In this document: positions 38,956-47,201 of the stretch, piece after piece
Layout: every line of letters begins with the position of its first letter
How positions within the stretch are numbered: position 1 is the stretch's first letter
Origin: Streptomyces sp. NBC_01485
GTDB taxonomy: Bacteria; Actinomycetota; Actinomycetes; Streptomycetales; Streptomycetaceae
DNA: 64,000 nt
NCBI RefSeq assembly: GCF_036227125.1
Contig: NZ_CP109435.1
Location: 310,001-374,000, forward strand
Direction: 5' to 3'
Translations under genes and position numbers: made by a program
The notes under the pieces: model-generated
What the model saw: only the letters and a program-made list of their open reading frames with translations
What the model was told of the DNA's origin: nothing
The model's database searches: none

Positions 38956-39305
38956 CCGACGTAGCCGGCATCGACCTGAGCGTCCCGCCCAGCGGCACGG
39001 GCTGCGTCGACTGCGACGCGGTCGGCGGCTGGTGGTTCCATCTGCGGCGCTGCGCGACCTGCGGCCGGGTCGGCTGCTGCGACTCCTCCCCCGGGCAGCA
39101 CGCCACCGCGCACCACAAGGCGACCGGGCATCCCGTGGTGCGCAGTTTCGAGCCGGGCGAGGAGTGGTTCTGGGACTACTCCACCGACGAGCTGTACGAG
39201 TCCGGTCCCGACCTCGCCCCGCCGGCCCACCATCCCGCCGACCAGCCCGTACCGGGGCCGGCCGGGCGGGTACCGGCGGACTGGGCGCGGTCGCTGCACC
39301 GTTGA
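38952..39305 (+). CDS. UBP-type zinc finger protein
   Basis: This 117-residue protein carries a zf-UBP domain: CVDCDAVGGWWFHLRRCATC, then GRVGCCDSSPGQHATAHH and GHPVVRSFEPGEEWFW. In eukaryotes this domain binds the ubiquitin C-terminus, but bacterial stand-alone versions have no known ligand. The conserved Cys/His set is complete. The start overlaps the preceding stop, placing it in one operon with the REC-oxidoreductase and kinase-like genes, so it is probably a third component of that signalling set. The C-terminus is Pro-rich. Confidence 0.85.
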   Translation: MTDVAGIDLSVPPSGTGCVDCDAVGGWWFHLRRCATCGRVGCCDSSPGQHATAHHKATGHPVVRSFEPGEEWFWDYSTDELYESGPDLAPPAHHPADQPVPGPAGRVPADWARSLHR

Positions 39306-39463
39306 CGCCTTCCCGGCGGCAGGGCTTCAGTGGGCTCCGACCCGCTCCGGTCCTGGTCGGAGGCCGTTGTGGCAGTGCCGCGTGCCAGGAGGCACGACCG
39401 TGCTGACGGGGCACTGCGCCGACCTCGGTGAGGTGGGCCTACCTGTCGTGCCTGCCGTTCACG

Positions 39464-39503
39464 GACGGGGTGCGCCCGGGTTCCCAGGCGGGCGCGCCCC
39501 GTC
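39464..39503 (-). terminator. 15-bp GC-rich hairpin after the M4 protease gene
   Basis: The arms 39464-39478 (GACGGGGTGCGCCCG) and 39489-39503 (CGGGCGCGCCCCGTC) pair over 15 positions with one wobble around a 10-nt loop, 13 bp beyond the protease stop. The zf-UBP gene ends 158 bp away on the other strand, so it could serve both directions. There is no U-tract, as is common for Streptomyces terminators. Confidence 0.65.
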
Positions 39504-39515
39504 ACCACCCGGCTG

Positions 39516-41318
39516 TCAGCGGCCGGCGGCCGGTGTGTTCGCGGCTGTCACGTTGACGGCGGCCCAGGCGCGGTCCACCGTCAGGTACTCGGTGCTGGTC
39601 GCCCCGTAGAGGTCCTTGGCCGCCTTGAGCGTCGCGGTGCGGGCGTCGTGGAAGTCGGTCGAGGAGACCATGTAGCGGGTCAGGGCGCGGTAGAAGACCG
39701 CGGTCGCCTTCGCCCGGCCGATGCCCTTCACCGGGACCCCGTCGAAGGTCGGCGAGTCGTAGGCGACGGTGCCGATCTTCTTGCGGCCGCTGCCCTCGGC
39801 GAGGAGGTAGTAGGCGTGCGAGGAGACGCCGGAGCCGGCGTGCACCTCGGCGTTGTACGCCTCCGGCGACCAGTAGTCGATCGTGCCTTCGAGGACGTCC
39901 AGGGACGGCTTGTCGAGGCGGCGCAGGAACTTCTGGTCGAGGCCCAGCCGCTCGCCGATCAGGTAGTTCGGCGGGTTCTTGGGGTTGTTGGCGCTGAACT
40001 CGACGTTGGAGCCGAAGATGTCGGCGAGGGACTCGTTGAGGGAGCCCGGCTCGCCGTACTGGTTGCCGTCGGCGTCGACGGACGTGGGCTCCAGCCTGGC
40101 GGTCGCGTCGACGACGCCGTGGGTGAGTTCGTGGCCGGTGACGTCGAGGACGACGAGGGGCTTCTTGATCATGGTGCCGTCGCCGTCGCCGTAGAGCATG
40201 CAGCCGCAGGCCGGGTCCCAGAACGCGTTGCCCACCTTGTTGCCGAAGTGGACCATGGCGCGGGCGCCCTTGCCGTTGTTGGCGATGCCCTTGCGGCCGA
40301 AGGTCTTCTGGTAGAAGTCCAGCGTCTTGGTGACGCCGTACTGGGCGTCGACGGCGGCGCTGGCGCGGCTGGAGACGGCGCCGTTGCCCCACTTGTTGGT
40401 GGGGCTGGTGAACGCCCGGCCGCCCGCGAAGTTCTCCAGTTCCTTGTTCCGCGCGTCACGCGTCTCGGTGTTCCAGTGCGTGGGGTCCTTCAGCAGGTAG
40501 CTGGTCCGCGCGGTGCGGGTGGTGGTCAGCGGGATCTTGCCGACGAACAGGCCCGTGCCGGTCCCGGTGGCCGTCGACGGGTAGCGCCTGGGGGCGCGGG
40601 CCGCGGGCGGCGCCGCACTCAGGGCCGCGGCCTGCGAGACGGTGCCGGTGGCGGGGTCGAGGGTCTCGCCGCGCTCGCGCAGGGTGTCCAGCAGTTCGGG
40701 CGAGAGGAACTCGTCGCTGTCGGGCGTGTTGCTGCGCACCTTGCCGGTACGGGCGTCGAGGACGACCGTGCGGGAGCCGCCGGTCTCGGTGGTGTCGCTG
40801 CCGGTCACCCGGATCCGGTAGGCGAGCGCCGACGCGCCGCCACGGGCGTCGACCACGAGTTCGGCGCTCTCCGCGTCGCCCTCGGCCACGGCCGCGGCCT
40901 TCGCCTCGGCCTGGCGGGCGGTCAGCCCGGCCTTGACGGTGGCGGGGTCGACGTCGTGGCCGGCGGCGCGGGTCACGCCCGCGTAGGCGAGCCGCTGGGT
41001 GAGGTGGACGACGAGGTCGCCGCCGAGGACCGGCATCCCCCGGTGGGTGCGGACGAACCGGACGTGCCGTGCGCCCTCCGGGTCGATCAGGACGTCCTGG
41101 GCCTGGAGTTCGTCGCCCTGGCCGACGCCGGTCGCCGAGGCGTGGGCGAAGGCGGCGGTACGGGCGGCCTCGACGACGCGGTCGGCCTGCGAGGCGGTCG
41201 CGGCCGTGGCGTGGGTCTCCCCCGCGGACGGGGCCGCGAAGGCCGTGCCCGCCAGGCCCGTGGCGGCCGTCGTCACGGCGACGGCGAGCGCCAGGCTGCG
41301 TATGTGTGCGCTGCGCAC
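39516..41318 (-). CDS. Secreted M4-family (thermolysin-like) metallopeptidase precursor
   Basis: The 600-residue precursor starts at a GTG behind GAAGGAAC. It has a signal peptide (RSLALAVAVTTAATGLAG, cleaved near TAFAAP), an FTP/PepSY propeptide (HVRFVRTHRGMPVLGGDLVV, RIRVTGSDTTETGG), then the catalytic domain with DVTGHELTHGVVD (zinc His pair and Glu), NESLADIFGSNVEF (third zinc ligand Glu) and SGVSSHAYYLLAEG (catalytic His). The substrate would be extracellular protein. Residues 190-250 between the propeptide and the mature enzyme are Ala/Pro-rich. A GC-rich hairpin follows the gene. Confidence 0.93.
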   Translation of the reverse strand: MRSAHIRSLALAVAVTTAATGLAGTAFAAPSAGETHATAATASQADRVVEAARTAAFAHASATGVGQGDELQAQDVLIDPEGARHVRFVRTHRGMPVLGGDLVVHLTQRLAYAGVTRAAGHDVDPATVKAGLTARQAEAKAAAVAEGDAESAELVVDARGGASALAYRIRVTGSDTTETGGSRTVVLDARTGKVRSNTPDSDEFLSPELLDTLRERGETLDPATGTVSQAAALSAAPPAARAPRRYPSTATGTGTGLFVGKIPLTTTRTARTSYLLKDPTHWNTETRDARNKELENFAGGRAFTSPTNKWGNGAVSSRASAAVDAQYGVTKTLDFYQKTFGRKGIANNGKGARAMVHFGNKVGNAFWDPACGCMLYGDGDGTMIKKPLVVLDVTGHELTHGVVDATARLEPTSVDADGNQYGEPGSLNESLADIFGSNVEFSANNPKNPPNYLIGERLGLDQKFLRRLDKPSLDVLEGTIDYWSPEAYNAEVHAGSGVSSHAYYLLAEGSGRKKIGTVAYDSPTFDGVPVKGIGRAKATAVFYRALTRYMVSSTDFHDARTATLKAAKDLYGATSTEYLTVDRAWAAVNVTAANTPAAGR

Positions 41319-41544
41319 AGGTGAGGGTTCCTTCGTTCGGACGGCCGGAATCGCCAACCGCCGCAAGACACAGCGCCGTTGGGCGCCAAGGGACTGGTCG
41401 GGCCCCGGACCGCAACGGCGATGCCCGGCACCCTCGCGACGCACCGCGACCGCAGAGCGGTCAACTACGCGCCGACCCCGAAGATGTGACACGCCAAATG
41501 AAGGTTGCCTCGACCGCATGTGATCGATCTCGCACCAGAAACCG

Positions 41545-41731
41545 ACCACGGGAACCATCGGCGAGAACATCGCCTGCGGCCGGCGCTCCGCCGCCGAGGT
41601 GGTGGACGGCTGGATGAACAGCCCCGGCCACCGCACCAACATCCTCAAGGCCCGCCTTCACCCACATCGGCGTCGGCTACGAGGGCGGCGGCCCGTCGGG
41701 CACGTACTGGACCCAGCCCTTAGGCACCTGA
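41545..41731 (+). pseudogene. CAP/SCP-domain secreted protein remnant, frameshifted
   Basis: Reading from 41551 gives GTIGENIACGRRSAAEVVDGW and MNSPGHRTNILKA, the C-terminal core of the CAP (SCP/PR-1) domain. One frame on, FTHIGVGYEGGGPSGTYWTQ follows and ends at the stop 41729-41731. The join near 41655 is a frameshift. The N-terminal half and secretion signal are missing; upstream sequence to the M4 protease start carries nothing recognisable. It is a clear pseudogene of a family that Streptomyces use as secreted proteins. Confidence 0.8.
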
Positions 41732-41851
41732 CACTCCGTCAGGCCCGCAGCCACGCCCGCCCCTTCAGGCCCCGAGGTAATCCGCGCCTCGCAGGCAACC
41801 CCGTTCGCCCTGCCCGCGTCTTGACCGGCGACAGGCCCACTATACGCACCA

Positions 41852-41872
41852 TGTATACACGCGACGTATACA
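41852..41872. promoter_or_regulatory. TGTATAC-N7-GTATACA dyad upstream of TPR gene
   Basis: The perfect inverted repeat TGTATAC-ACGCGAC-GTATACA lies 45-65 bp before the TPR start at 41917. An AT-rich run (TATACG at 41841) and a third half-site-like GCATACG (41879) flank it. Such a spaced dyad in a GC-rich genome looks like an operator for a dimeric regulator. No regulator gene is adjacent. Confidence 0.6.
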
Positions 41873-41916
41873 CAGAGTGCATACGTGGGCTCACAGTGAT
41901 CGGCCGAAAGGAACCG

Positions 41917-42999
41917 ATGTACGGCAAGGCATTCGCCCCGGAGTACCAGGGCGCCCTGACCACCCTGTCCGTGAACTCCTCGCTGGACGACGTACTGGCC
42001 GCCGGCACCGAGCAGTTGAGGGTCGCCGAGCGGGCCGGACAGCACGGCGAGGCGGCCCGCTCGGGGCTCGCGGTCGCCGAGGCGCACCGGCGGCTCGGGC
42101 AGGTGCGGGAGGCGGACCGGGCCTGGAAGGCGAGTTACCGGGCGGCGCGGGAGGCCGGGGACGTCGCCGCGATGGCGTGGGCGCTGTGGAGCGGCGGCAC
42201 CCTGGCCCGGCAGCGGGGCGCGTTCCCGCTGGCCTGGCGGCTGCTGGGGCTCGCGGCCGAACTCGGCGAGCGGGGCGGCGACATCGTCGTCCGCGGCTAC
42301 TCGCTGGCCGGGCTCGCGGAGACCGGCCGCATCCAGGGCGACTACGAGGCCGTGGGCCGGCTGCACGAACAACTGCTGGCCGAGGCCCGCAGGCGCGGCG
42401 AGGCCCGGCACACGGTGTGGGCGCTGGAGGGCATAGCGCAGATGCACCGCAACTCCGGTGCCTACGACACCGCGTACACCCTCTTCGAGGAGGCGGCGCT
42501 GATCTCGGCGGGCGCCGAGGACCGGCGCGGTCACGCCTGGGCGCTGCGCGGGCTGGCCGACATCGTCTCCGTGCGGGACGGCGCCACCGAACGCGCCCTC
42601 GGCCTGCTGGCGGAGGCCGAGGAGTCCTGCCGCGCGATGAACCTGTCCGGCGCGCTGGCCTACAACCACAAGATGCGCGGCAACGTCCTGTACCGCGCCG
42701 GTCGTTACCCCGAGGCCCGGGACCTCTACGAGCTGGCACTCGGCGAGTTCCGTGCCATGGGCGAGCCGCGCGGCGAGGCGCTCTCCCGGCTCGGTCTGAC
42801 GAAGGCACTGGCCCGCCTGGGCCGCGCCAAGGCGGAGACGGAGGCCGAACTGACCGACCTGGCACGGGCGTTGGAGCGCATCGGCCTGAGGCACGCCCGG
42901 GAGATGGTCGCCCGGGCGCAGCGCGAGCTGGGGGTCGGACCGGCCGACGAGACGACCGGGGCGGCACCGGCAGGCCTGCGCACGGCGGTCGCACGATGA
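41917..42999 (+). CDS. Tetratricopeptide-repeat protein
   Basis: This 360-residue helical-repeat protein begins MYGKAFAPEYQG behind GAAAGGAAC. At least six TPR-like helix pairs can be seen, for example AEAHRRLGQVREADRAWKAS, ALWSGGTLARQRGAFPLAWR, GIAQMHRNSGAYDTAYTLF and NVLYRAGRYPEARDLYELAL. There is no catalytic domain. Its stop overlaps the start of the prenyl synthase gene as ATGA, so it is probably a co-expressed scaffold or regulator of that enzyme. Nothing indicates which protein it binds. Confidence 0.87.
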   Translation: MYGKAFAPEYQGALTTLSVNSSLDDVLAAGTEQLRVAERAGQHGEAARSGLAVAEAHRRLGQVREADRAWKASYRAAREAGDVAAMAWALWSGGTLARQRGAFPLAWRLLGLAAELGERGGDIVVRGYSLAGLAETGRIQGDYEAVGRLHEQLLAEARRRGEARHTVWALEGIAQMHRNSGAYDTAYTLFEEAALISAGAEDRRGHAWALRGLADIVSVRDGATERALGLLAEAEESCRAMNLSGALAYNHKMRGNVLYRAGRYPEARDLYELALGEFRAMGEPRGEALSRLGLTKALARLGRAKAETEAELTDLARALERIGLRHAREMVARAQRELGVGPADETTGAAPAGLRTAVAR

Positions 43000-44102
43000 C
43001 GGCGCTCGACGCGGCCCCACGGGAAGTCGCCGCGACACCCGGCTCTGCGGTGCGCGACCGCACCGAAGCATCCACCGCCCCCGCCACGCCGCCCCGGGCG
43101 CTCCAAGTCCTCGCCCGCTGCCGTGCGTTGGTGCGGCCCGCGCTCATGGAGGCCGTCGGGCGGTCGCATCCCTGGGTGGGTGAGATGGCCGGGTACACCT
43201 TCGGCTGGTGCGGCGTCGGCGGGGCGCCCGCGGCCGGCTCCGGAGGCAAGGGCGTGCGGCAGGCCCTCGCGGTGCTCGGCGCCGAGGCGGCCGGCGCGCC
43301 CGCGCGGGCCGGGGTGCCCGCGGCGGTCGCGGTGGAACTCGTGCACGCCTTCTCCCTGCTCCACGACGACATCATGGACGGCGACCCGACCCGGCGCGGG
43401 CGCGCCACGGTGTGGAAGGCGTACGGCACGGGACCGGCGGTCCTGGCGGGCGACGCCCTGTTCGCCCTGGCGGTGGAGACGCTCGCGGTGCAGCCGCCCC
43501 CGGCCGGCGCCACTGCCGTGCGTCTGCTGTCCGGCGCGCTCGGGGACCTCGTGCGCGGGCAGGCCGACGACCTGCTGTTCGCCGCGCGGCCCTGGTCGGG
43601 GCCGGAGCGGGTGCGGCCGGCCGCCTACCGGGCGATGGCCGAGGGGAAGACCGGCGCGCTGCTGGGCTGTGCGGCGGCGCTGGGGGCCGTCCTGGGCGGG
43701 GCGTCCCCTACTGCGGTGGCCGCGCTGGACCGGGCCGGACGGCATCTGGGGGTCGCGTTCCAGGTGGTCGACGACATGCTGGGCATCTGGGGCGACCCCT
43801 CGGTCACCGGCAAACCCGTCCACGCTGATCTGCGGGAGCGGAAGAAGACGTTCCCCGTGCTGGCCGCCCTCGACTCGGCCGCCCCCGCCGCGCGCCGTCT
43901 GGCCGTGCTCCTGGAGCGGGGCGGCGATCCGGGGGCGGCGGCGGAGCTGGTCGAAGCGGCTGGGGGCCGTACGGCGGCGCTCGTCGAGGCGGGCCGGCAG
44001 GTCGCCGCCGCCGAGTCGGCGCTCGCGGAGCTGCCCTCGGCCGCCCCCGCCCTGAGCGACCTGCGCTGCCTGGTGGACTTCGTCGTGCGCCGGGATCTCT
44101 GA
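42996..44102 (+). CDS. Polyprenyl (geranylgeranyl-type) diphosphate synthase
   Basis: This 368-residue isoprenyl diphosphate synthase has the first Asp-rich motif LLHDDIMDGDPTRRG (Asp124, 125, 128) and the second motif FQVVDDMLGIWGD, in which the last Asp of the classical DDxxD is Gly. That variant is common in Streptomyces members that end IWGD. Chain length cannot be read off: the residues before the first motif (ELVHAFSL) do not decide it. It could feed a terpene pathway elsewhere. It is translationally coupled to the TPR gene; the 2-MIB operon 14 kb away uses GPP, but no direct link is shown. Confidence 0.9.
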   Translation: MTALDAAPREVAATPGSAVRDRTEASTAPATPPRALQVLARCRALVRPALMEAVGRSHPWVGEMAGYTFGWCGVGGAPAAGSGGKGVRQALAVLGAEAAGAPARAGVPAAVAVELVHAFSLLHDDIMDGDPTRRGRATVWKAYGTGPAVLAGDALFALAVETLAVQPPPAGATAVRLLSGALGDLVRGQADDLLFAARPWSGPERVRPAAYRAMAEGKTGALLGCAAALGAVLGGASPTAVAALDRAGRHLGVAFQVVDDMLGIWGDPSVTGKPVHADLRERKKTFPVLAALDSAAPAARRLAVLLERGGDPGAAAELVEAAGGRTAALVEAGRQVAAAESALAELPSAAPALSDLRCLVDFVVRRDL

Positions 44103-44231
44103 AGCCCGGCCCCGACAAGATCGCCGGCCCGTGTTGACCTGCGGGACCGCGCCGGGTGAGGGTGCGAGGAGACGAAGCGAAACAGGTGCGGCCCCGCCAC
44201 CTCCGCCGCGCCGGAACCCGGAACCGGAAGG

Positions 44232-45200
44232 GTGACTGCCTTGATCGGCATCTCGGAGATCGAAGCCGCTGCCGAGCGGATCGCCGGACATCTCGTCCGT
44301 ACCCCGACCGTGCCGAGCCCGGGCCTGTCGACGCTGCTCGGTGTCCCCGTGACCACGAAGCTGGAACTCCTCCAGCGCACCGGTTCCTTCAAGGCGCGCG
44401 GGGCGACGGCGAAACTGCTGTCGTTGAGCGAGGCCGAGCGGGCGGCCGGGGTCGTGGCCGTGAGCGGCGGGAACCACGGGATCGCGCTCGCGGTCATGGC
44501 CGCCGCGCTGGATGTGAAGGCCACGGTCGTGATGCCGCGTTCGGCGCCCGCCCGTTCCGTCGAGATCGCGGCGGCGGCCGGTGCGTCGGTGCGGCTGACC
44601 GACACGATGGGCGGCGCGTTCTCGCTGGTGGAGCGGTTGCGGGACGAGGGCTTCACGCTGGTGCACCCGTTCGACGACCCGGTGGTCGTCGCCGGTCAGG
44701 GCACGGTCGGCCTGGAACTGGCCTCCGACGCCGGTGAGCTGACGGACGTGCTGGTGAGCGTCGGGGGCGGCGGTCTGATCGCCGGTGTCGCCGCCGCCCT
44801 GCGCGCCCGCCGCCCGGACGTGCGGATCTGGGGTGTGGAGACCGAGGGCGCGCAGGCGATGTCGGAGGCGTTGACGGCGGGCGGGCCGGTGCAGGTGGAG
44901 CTGTCGTCGATCGTCTCCACGCTCAGCGCGCCCAGCGTCTCGCAGTTGACGTACGACCATGTCCGCGCCCTGGTCGGCGAGGTGCTGGTGGTCTCCGACC
45001 GGGAGGCAGTGCGGGGCAGCCTGGAGCTGGCCGAGCACGCCAAGGTGTGGACCGAACCGGCGGCCGGCTGTCTGCTGCCCGCGGCCCGGCAGGTCGTGGA
45101 GCGGGTGGGGGACGGCGCGCGGGTGGGGCTGGTGGTCTGCGGGGGCAACGCGACGGTCGCGGACATGATGACCTGGGTGGACCGGTTCGGGCTGCGCTGA
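44232..45200 (+). CDS. PLP-dependent threonine/serine dehydratase-like enzyme
   Basis: This 322-residue fold-type II enzyme carries the PLP lysine in QRTGSFKARGA (Lys54), the phosphate-binding SVGGGGLIAGV and the SGGNHG loop. It lacks the regulatory ACT domain of biosynthetic IlvA, so it is a catabolic-type dehydratase or a racemase-like relative (the family also includes the hydroxyectoine-utilisation dehydratase EutB). GTG at 44232 follows GGAACCGGAAGG. It is read in the same direction as the prenyl synthase gene but after a 129-bp gap. Confidence 0.86.
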   Translation: MTALIGISEIEAAAERIAGHLVRTPTVPSPGLSTLLGVPVTTKLELLQRTGSFKARGATAKLLSLSEAERAAGVVAVSGGNHGIALAVMAAALDVKATVVMPRSAPARSVEIAAAAGASVRLTDTMGGAFSLVERLRDEGFTLVHPFDDPVVVAGQGTVGLELASDAGELTDVLVSVGGGGLIAGVAAALRARRPDVRIWGVETEGAQAMSEALTAGGPVQVELSSIVSTLSAPSVSQLTYDHVRALVGEVLVVSDREAVRGSLELAEHAKVWTEPAAGCLLPAARQVVERVGDGARVGLVVCGGNATVADMMTWVDRFGLR

Positions 45201-45288
45201 GACCGCGCTGCGGGGTTAGGGAAATCCCTCCGGAGGGTGTCCGAGCAGGAATAAACCCCGGCCGGGAAGGTCGTTTCCGGGATCGGCG

Positions 45289-45336
45289 AGGAGTCTGCGC
45301 AGGAGTGCGCGGAGGAGCGTCCGCAGGAGTGCCCCG
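45289..45336. repeat. Four 12-bp imperfect tandem repeats
   Basis: The 357-bp gap 45201-45557 before the pseudokinase holds four consecutive 12-bp units starting AGGAG: AGGAGTCTGCGC, AGGAGTGCGCGG, AGGAGCGTCCGC and AGGAGTGCCCCG. The palindrome CCCTCCGGAGGG (45226-45237) lies just upstream, and AT-richer sequence follows to the start codon. The repeats do not lie in a plausible reading frame. They may be a regulator array or neutral slippage. Confidence 0.65.
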
Positions 45337-45557
45337 TGTCCTGTTTACCTCCGGTTACACCGCAGGACGGGCCCATGACAGGTCCAGGACAGGCCCCGCA
45401 ATTCCCTTTTCTCGCACAAATGCTCGGCTCGCACCGTCGGTCCTTTTGAATGAAAGACAGGAAACTCGCCGGAGTTGCCCTCCAATTGAACGGACCCCCT
45501 CTCACCGGTCGTACCCATGGGAAAGGTGAGTACCAGCGGTTCAGCGAGGGATGGCCC

Positions 45558-47201
45558 ATGGTCAAGACGCACGTCTCCACGCACGAGTTGGTCGCCGGGA
45601 GGTACCGGCTGCTCGACGTCGTCCACCAGGAGACGAACCGCGTCAGCTGGTACGGCGAGTACGTGGAGGACACCGGGGCGGCGCGACCGTGCCTGGTCAC
45701 CCGGATCGGGTTGCCCCCCGACCAGGGCGAGGAGAAGGCGCGGCAGGCCGCCGACCGGGTCCTGGGCATGTCGGAGACGATGGCGCGGCTGAGCCCGGGC
45801 CGGATCGCCGCGGTCGTCGACGCCCTGGAGGAGGAGGGTTCCCTGTGGACCGTCACCGAGTGGATCGACGGCCTGCCCCTGGGCCAACTCCTCGCGCAGA
45901 AGGGGACGTTCAGTCCGGCCAAGGCCGCCGCGATCGGGCTGGAGCTGCTCGACGTGCTGGAGGTCGCGCACGGTGAGGGCATCACCCACGGCGAGCTGAG
46001 CCCCGGCCAGGTCTTCGTGCGGGCCCGCGGTCCGCTCGTCCTCACCGGCTTCGGGCTGGCGGGCGCGACCCTCGCCCCGCGCGTGGCGGCCCCGGCGTAC
46101 GCCTCTCCCGAGCAGGCCCGCAACGACCGGATCGGCCCGGCGGCCGACCTGTGGGCGCTGGGCGCGATCCTCTACACGATGGTCGAGGGCCGGCCGCCCT
46201 ACCGGGACCGGGACCGGCCCGAGAGCACGCTGAAGAGCGTGGACCGGCTGCCGTTGCGCACCCCGCTGCGCGCGGGCCCGCTCACCGGGACCCTGCAGGG
46301 GCTGCTGCGCAAGGAATCCCGGGAGCGGCTGAACCGGACGGTCGTACGCCAAGCCCTCACCCGGGTGCTGGAGGACGACCCGCACGGCGTCCTGCCCGCC
46401 CCCAAGCTGAAGCGTGCCTGCGCCGCGGCCCGGCAGATCGGTCCGCACTGGAGCGGCCGGGCCATGGCGGCCGGGACGGTGCTGGCCGTCGTCACCGTGG
46501 CGGTCGCCGCCCTCGCCGTGACCCATCAGCTCTCCGACGCCGACGACACGGCGGCGGGCAGCGCGCAGCCCCGGCCGTCCGTGTCCGCCGCGCCGCCCAG
46601 CGAGGACGCCGGCGACAGAGAACCCGCGCCGCCGGCTCCGAGCACGCCCCCGACCGCGCCGAGCAGCCCGTCCCCCAGCTCGTCCCCGGACGCCTCCCCC
46701 TCCGCGCCGCCCTCGGCCTCCGCCGACGCCCTCCCGGCCGGCTACCGCGTCTACCGCGCGCCCGAGGGTTTCTCGGTCGCCCTGCCGGCCGGCTGGAAGC
46801 GGCTGGAGACCGCGCGTGGCGCCGACCAGTCGTTCCGCGTCACCTTCGGGGCGGCCGGCGACCCGCGCACCCTCGCGGTGACCTTCAGCGTGAGCGCCGG
46901 GACGGACCCGGTGGCCGTCTGGCGCGACGACGTCGAGCCCAACCTCAAGAAGGACGACGGTTTCCGGCGGCTGGGCGCCATCGAGGCGACGACGTACCAG
47001 GGGTACAAGGCCGCCGACATGGAGTGGCTCTTCAAGGCCGACGGCACGCAGGTGCGCACGTTCGGCCGGGGCGTGCTGCTCGGCGGGCACCGCAGCACCT
47101 CGCTGCGTTTCACGACGCCCGCCGCGGACTGGGACAAGAGCGCCAACCAGCAGGCCCTGAAGACCTTCCTGCGGACCTTCCGGCCGGGTTCAGCCGCCTG
47201 A
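45558..47201 (+). CDS. Membrane-anchored Ser/Thr protein-kinase-like protein (pseudokinase)
   Basis: This 547-residue protein has a kinase-like cytoplasmic domain (about residues 10-270), a linker, one transmembrane helix at about residues 305-325 (GTVLAVVTVAVAALAVTHQL), a Pro/Ser-rich stalk and an extracellular domain (YRVYRAPEGFSVALPAGW to the end). The kinase fold is clear (SPEQARNDRIGPAADLWALG, LLRKESRERLN), but key residues are lost: the HRD loop reads HGELSPGQ with Glu146 for Asp, DFG reads GFG (Gly164), and the VAVK lysine is not found in CLVTRIGLP. Catalysis is unlikely. It probably acts as a sensor scaffold. The start ATG has GAGGG upstream. Confidence 0.88.
   Translation: MVKTHVSTHELVAGRYRLLDVVHQETNRVSWYGEYVEDTGAARPCLVTRIGLPPDQGEEKARQAADRVLGMSETMARLSPGRIAAVVDALEEEGSLWTVTEWIDGLPLGQLLAQKGTFSPAKAAAIGLELLDVLEVAHGEGITHGELSPGQVFVRARGPLVLTGFGLAGATLAPRVAAPAYASPEQARNDRIGPAADLWALGAILYTMVEGRPPYRDRDRPESTLKSVDRLPLRTPLRAGPLTGTLQGLLRKESRERLNRTVVRQALTRVLEDDPHGVLPAPKLKRACAAARQIGPHWSGRAMAAGTVLAVVTVAVAALAVTHQLSDADDTAAGSAQPRPSVSAAPPSEDAGDREPAPPAPSTPPTAPSSPSPSSSPDASPSAPPSASADALPAGYRVYRAPEGFSVALPAGWKRLETARGADQSFRVTFGAAGDPRTLAVTFSVSAGTDPVAVWRDDVEPNLKKDDGFRRLGAIEATTYQGYKAADMEWLFKADGTQVRTFGRGVLLGGHRSTSLRFTTPAADWDKSANQQALKTFLRTFRPGSAA

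Noticed and set aside
41821..41846. TTGACC and TATACG as a promoter for the TPR gene
   Set aside because: The spacer is only 14 bp, too short for a normal housekeeping promoter. The dyad was kept as the regulatory feature instead.
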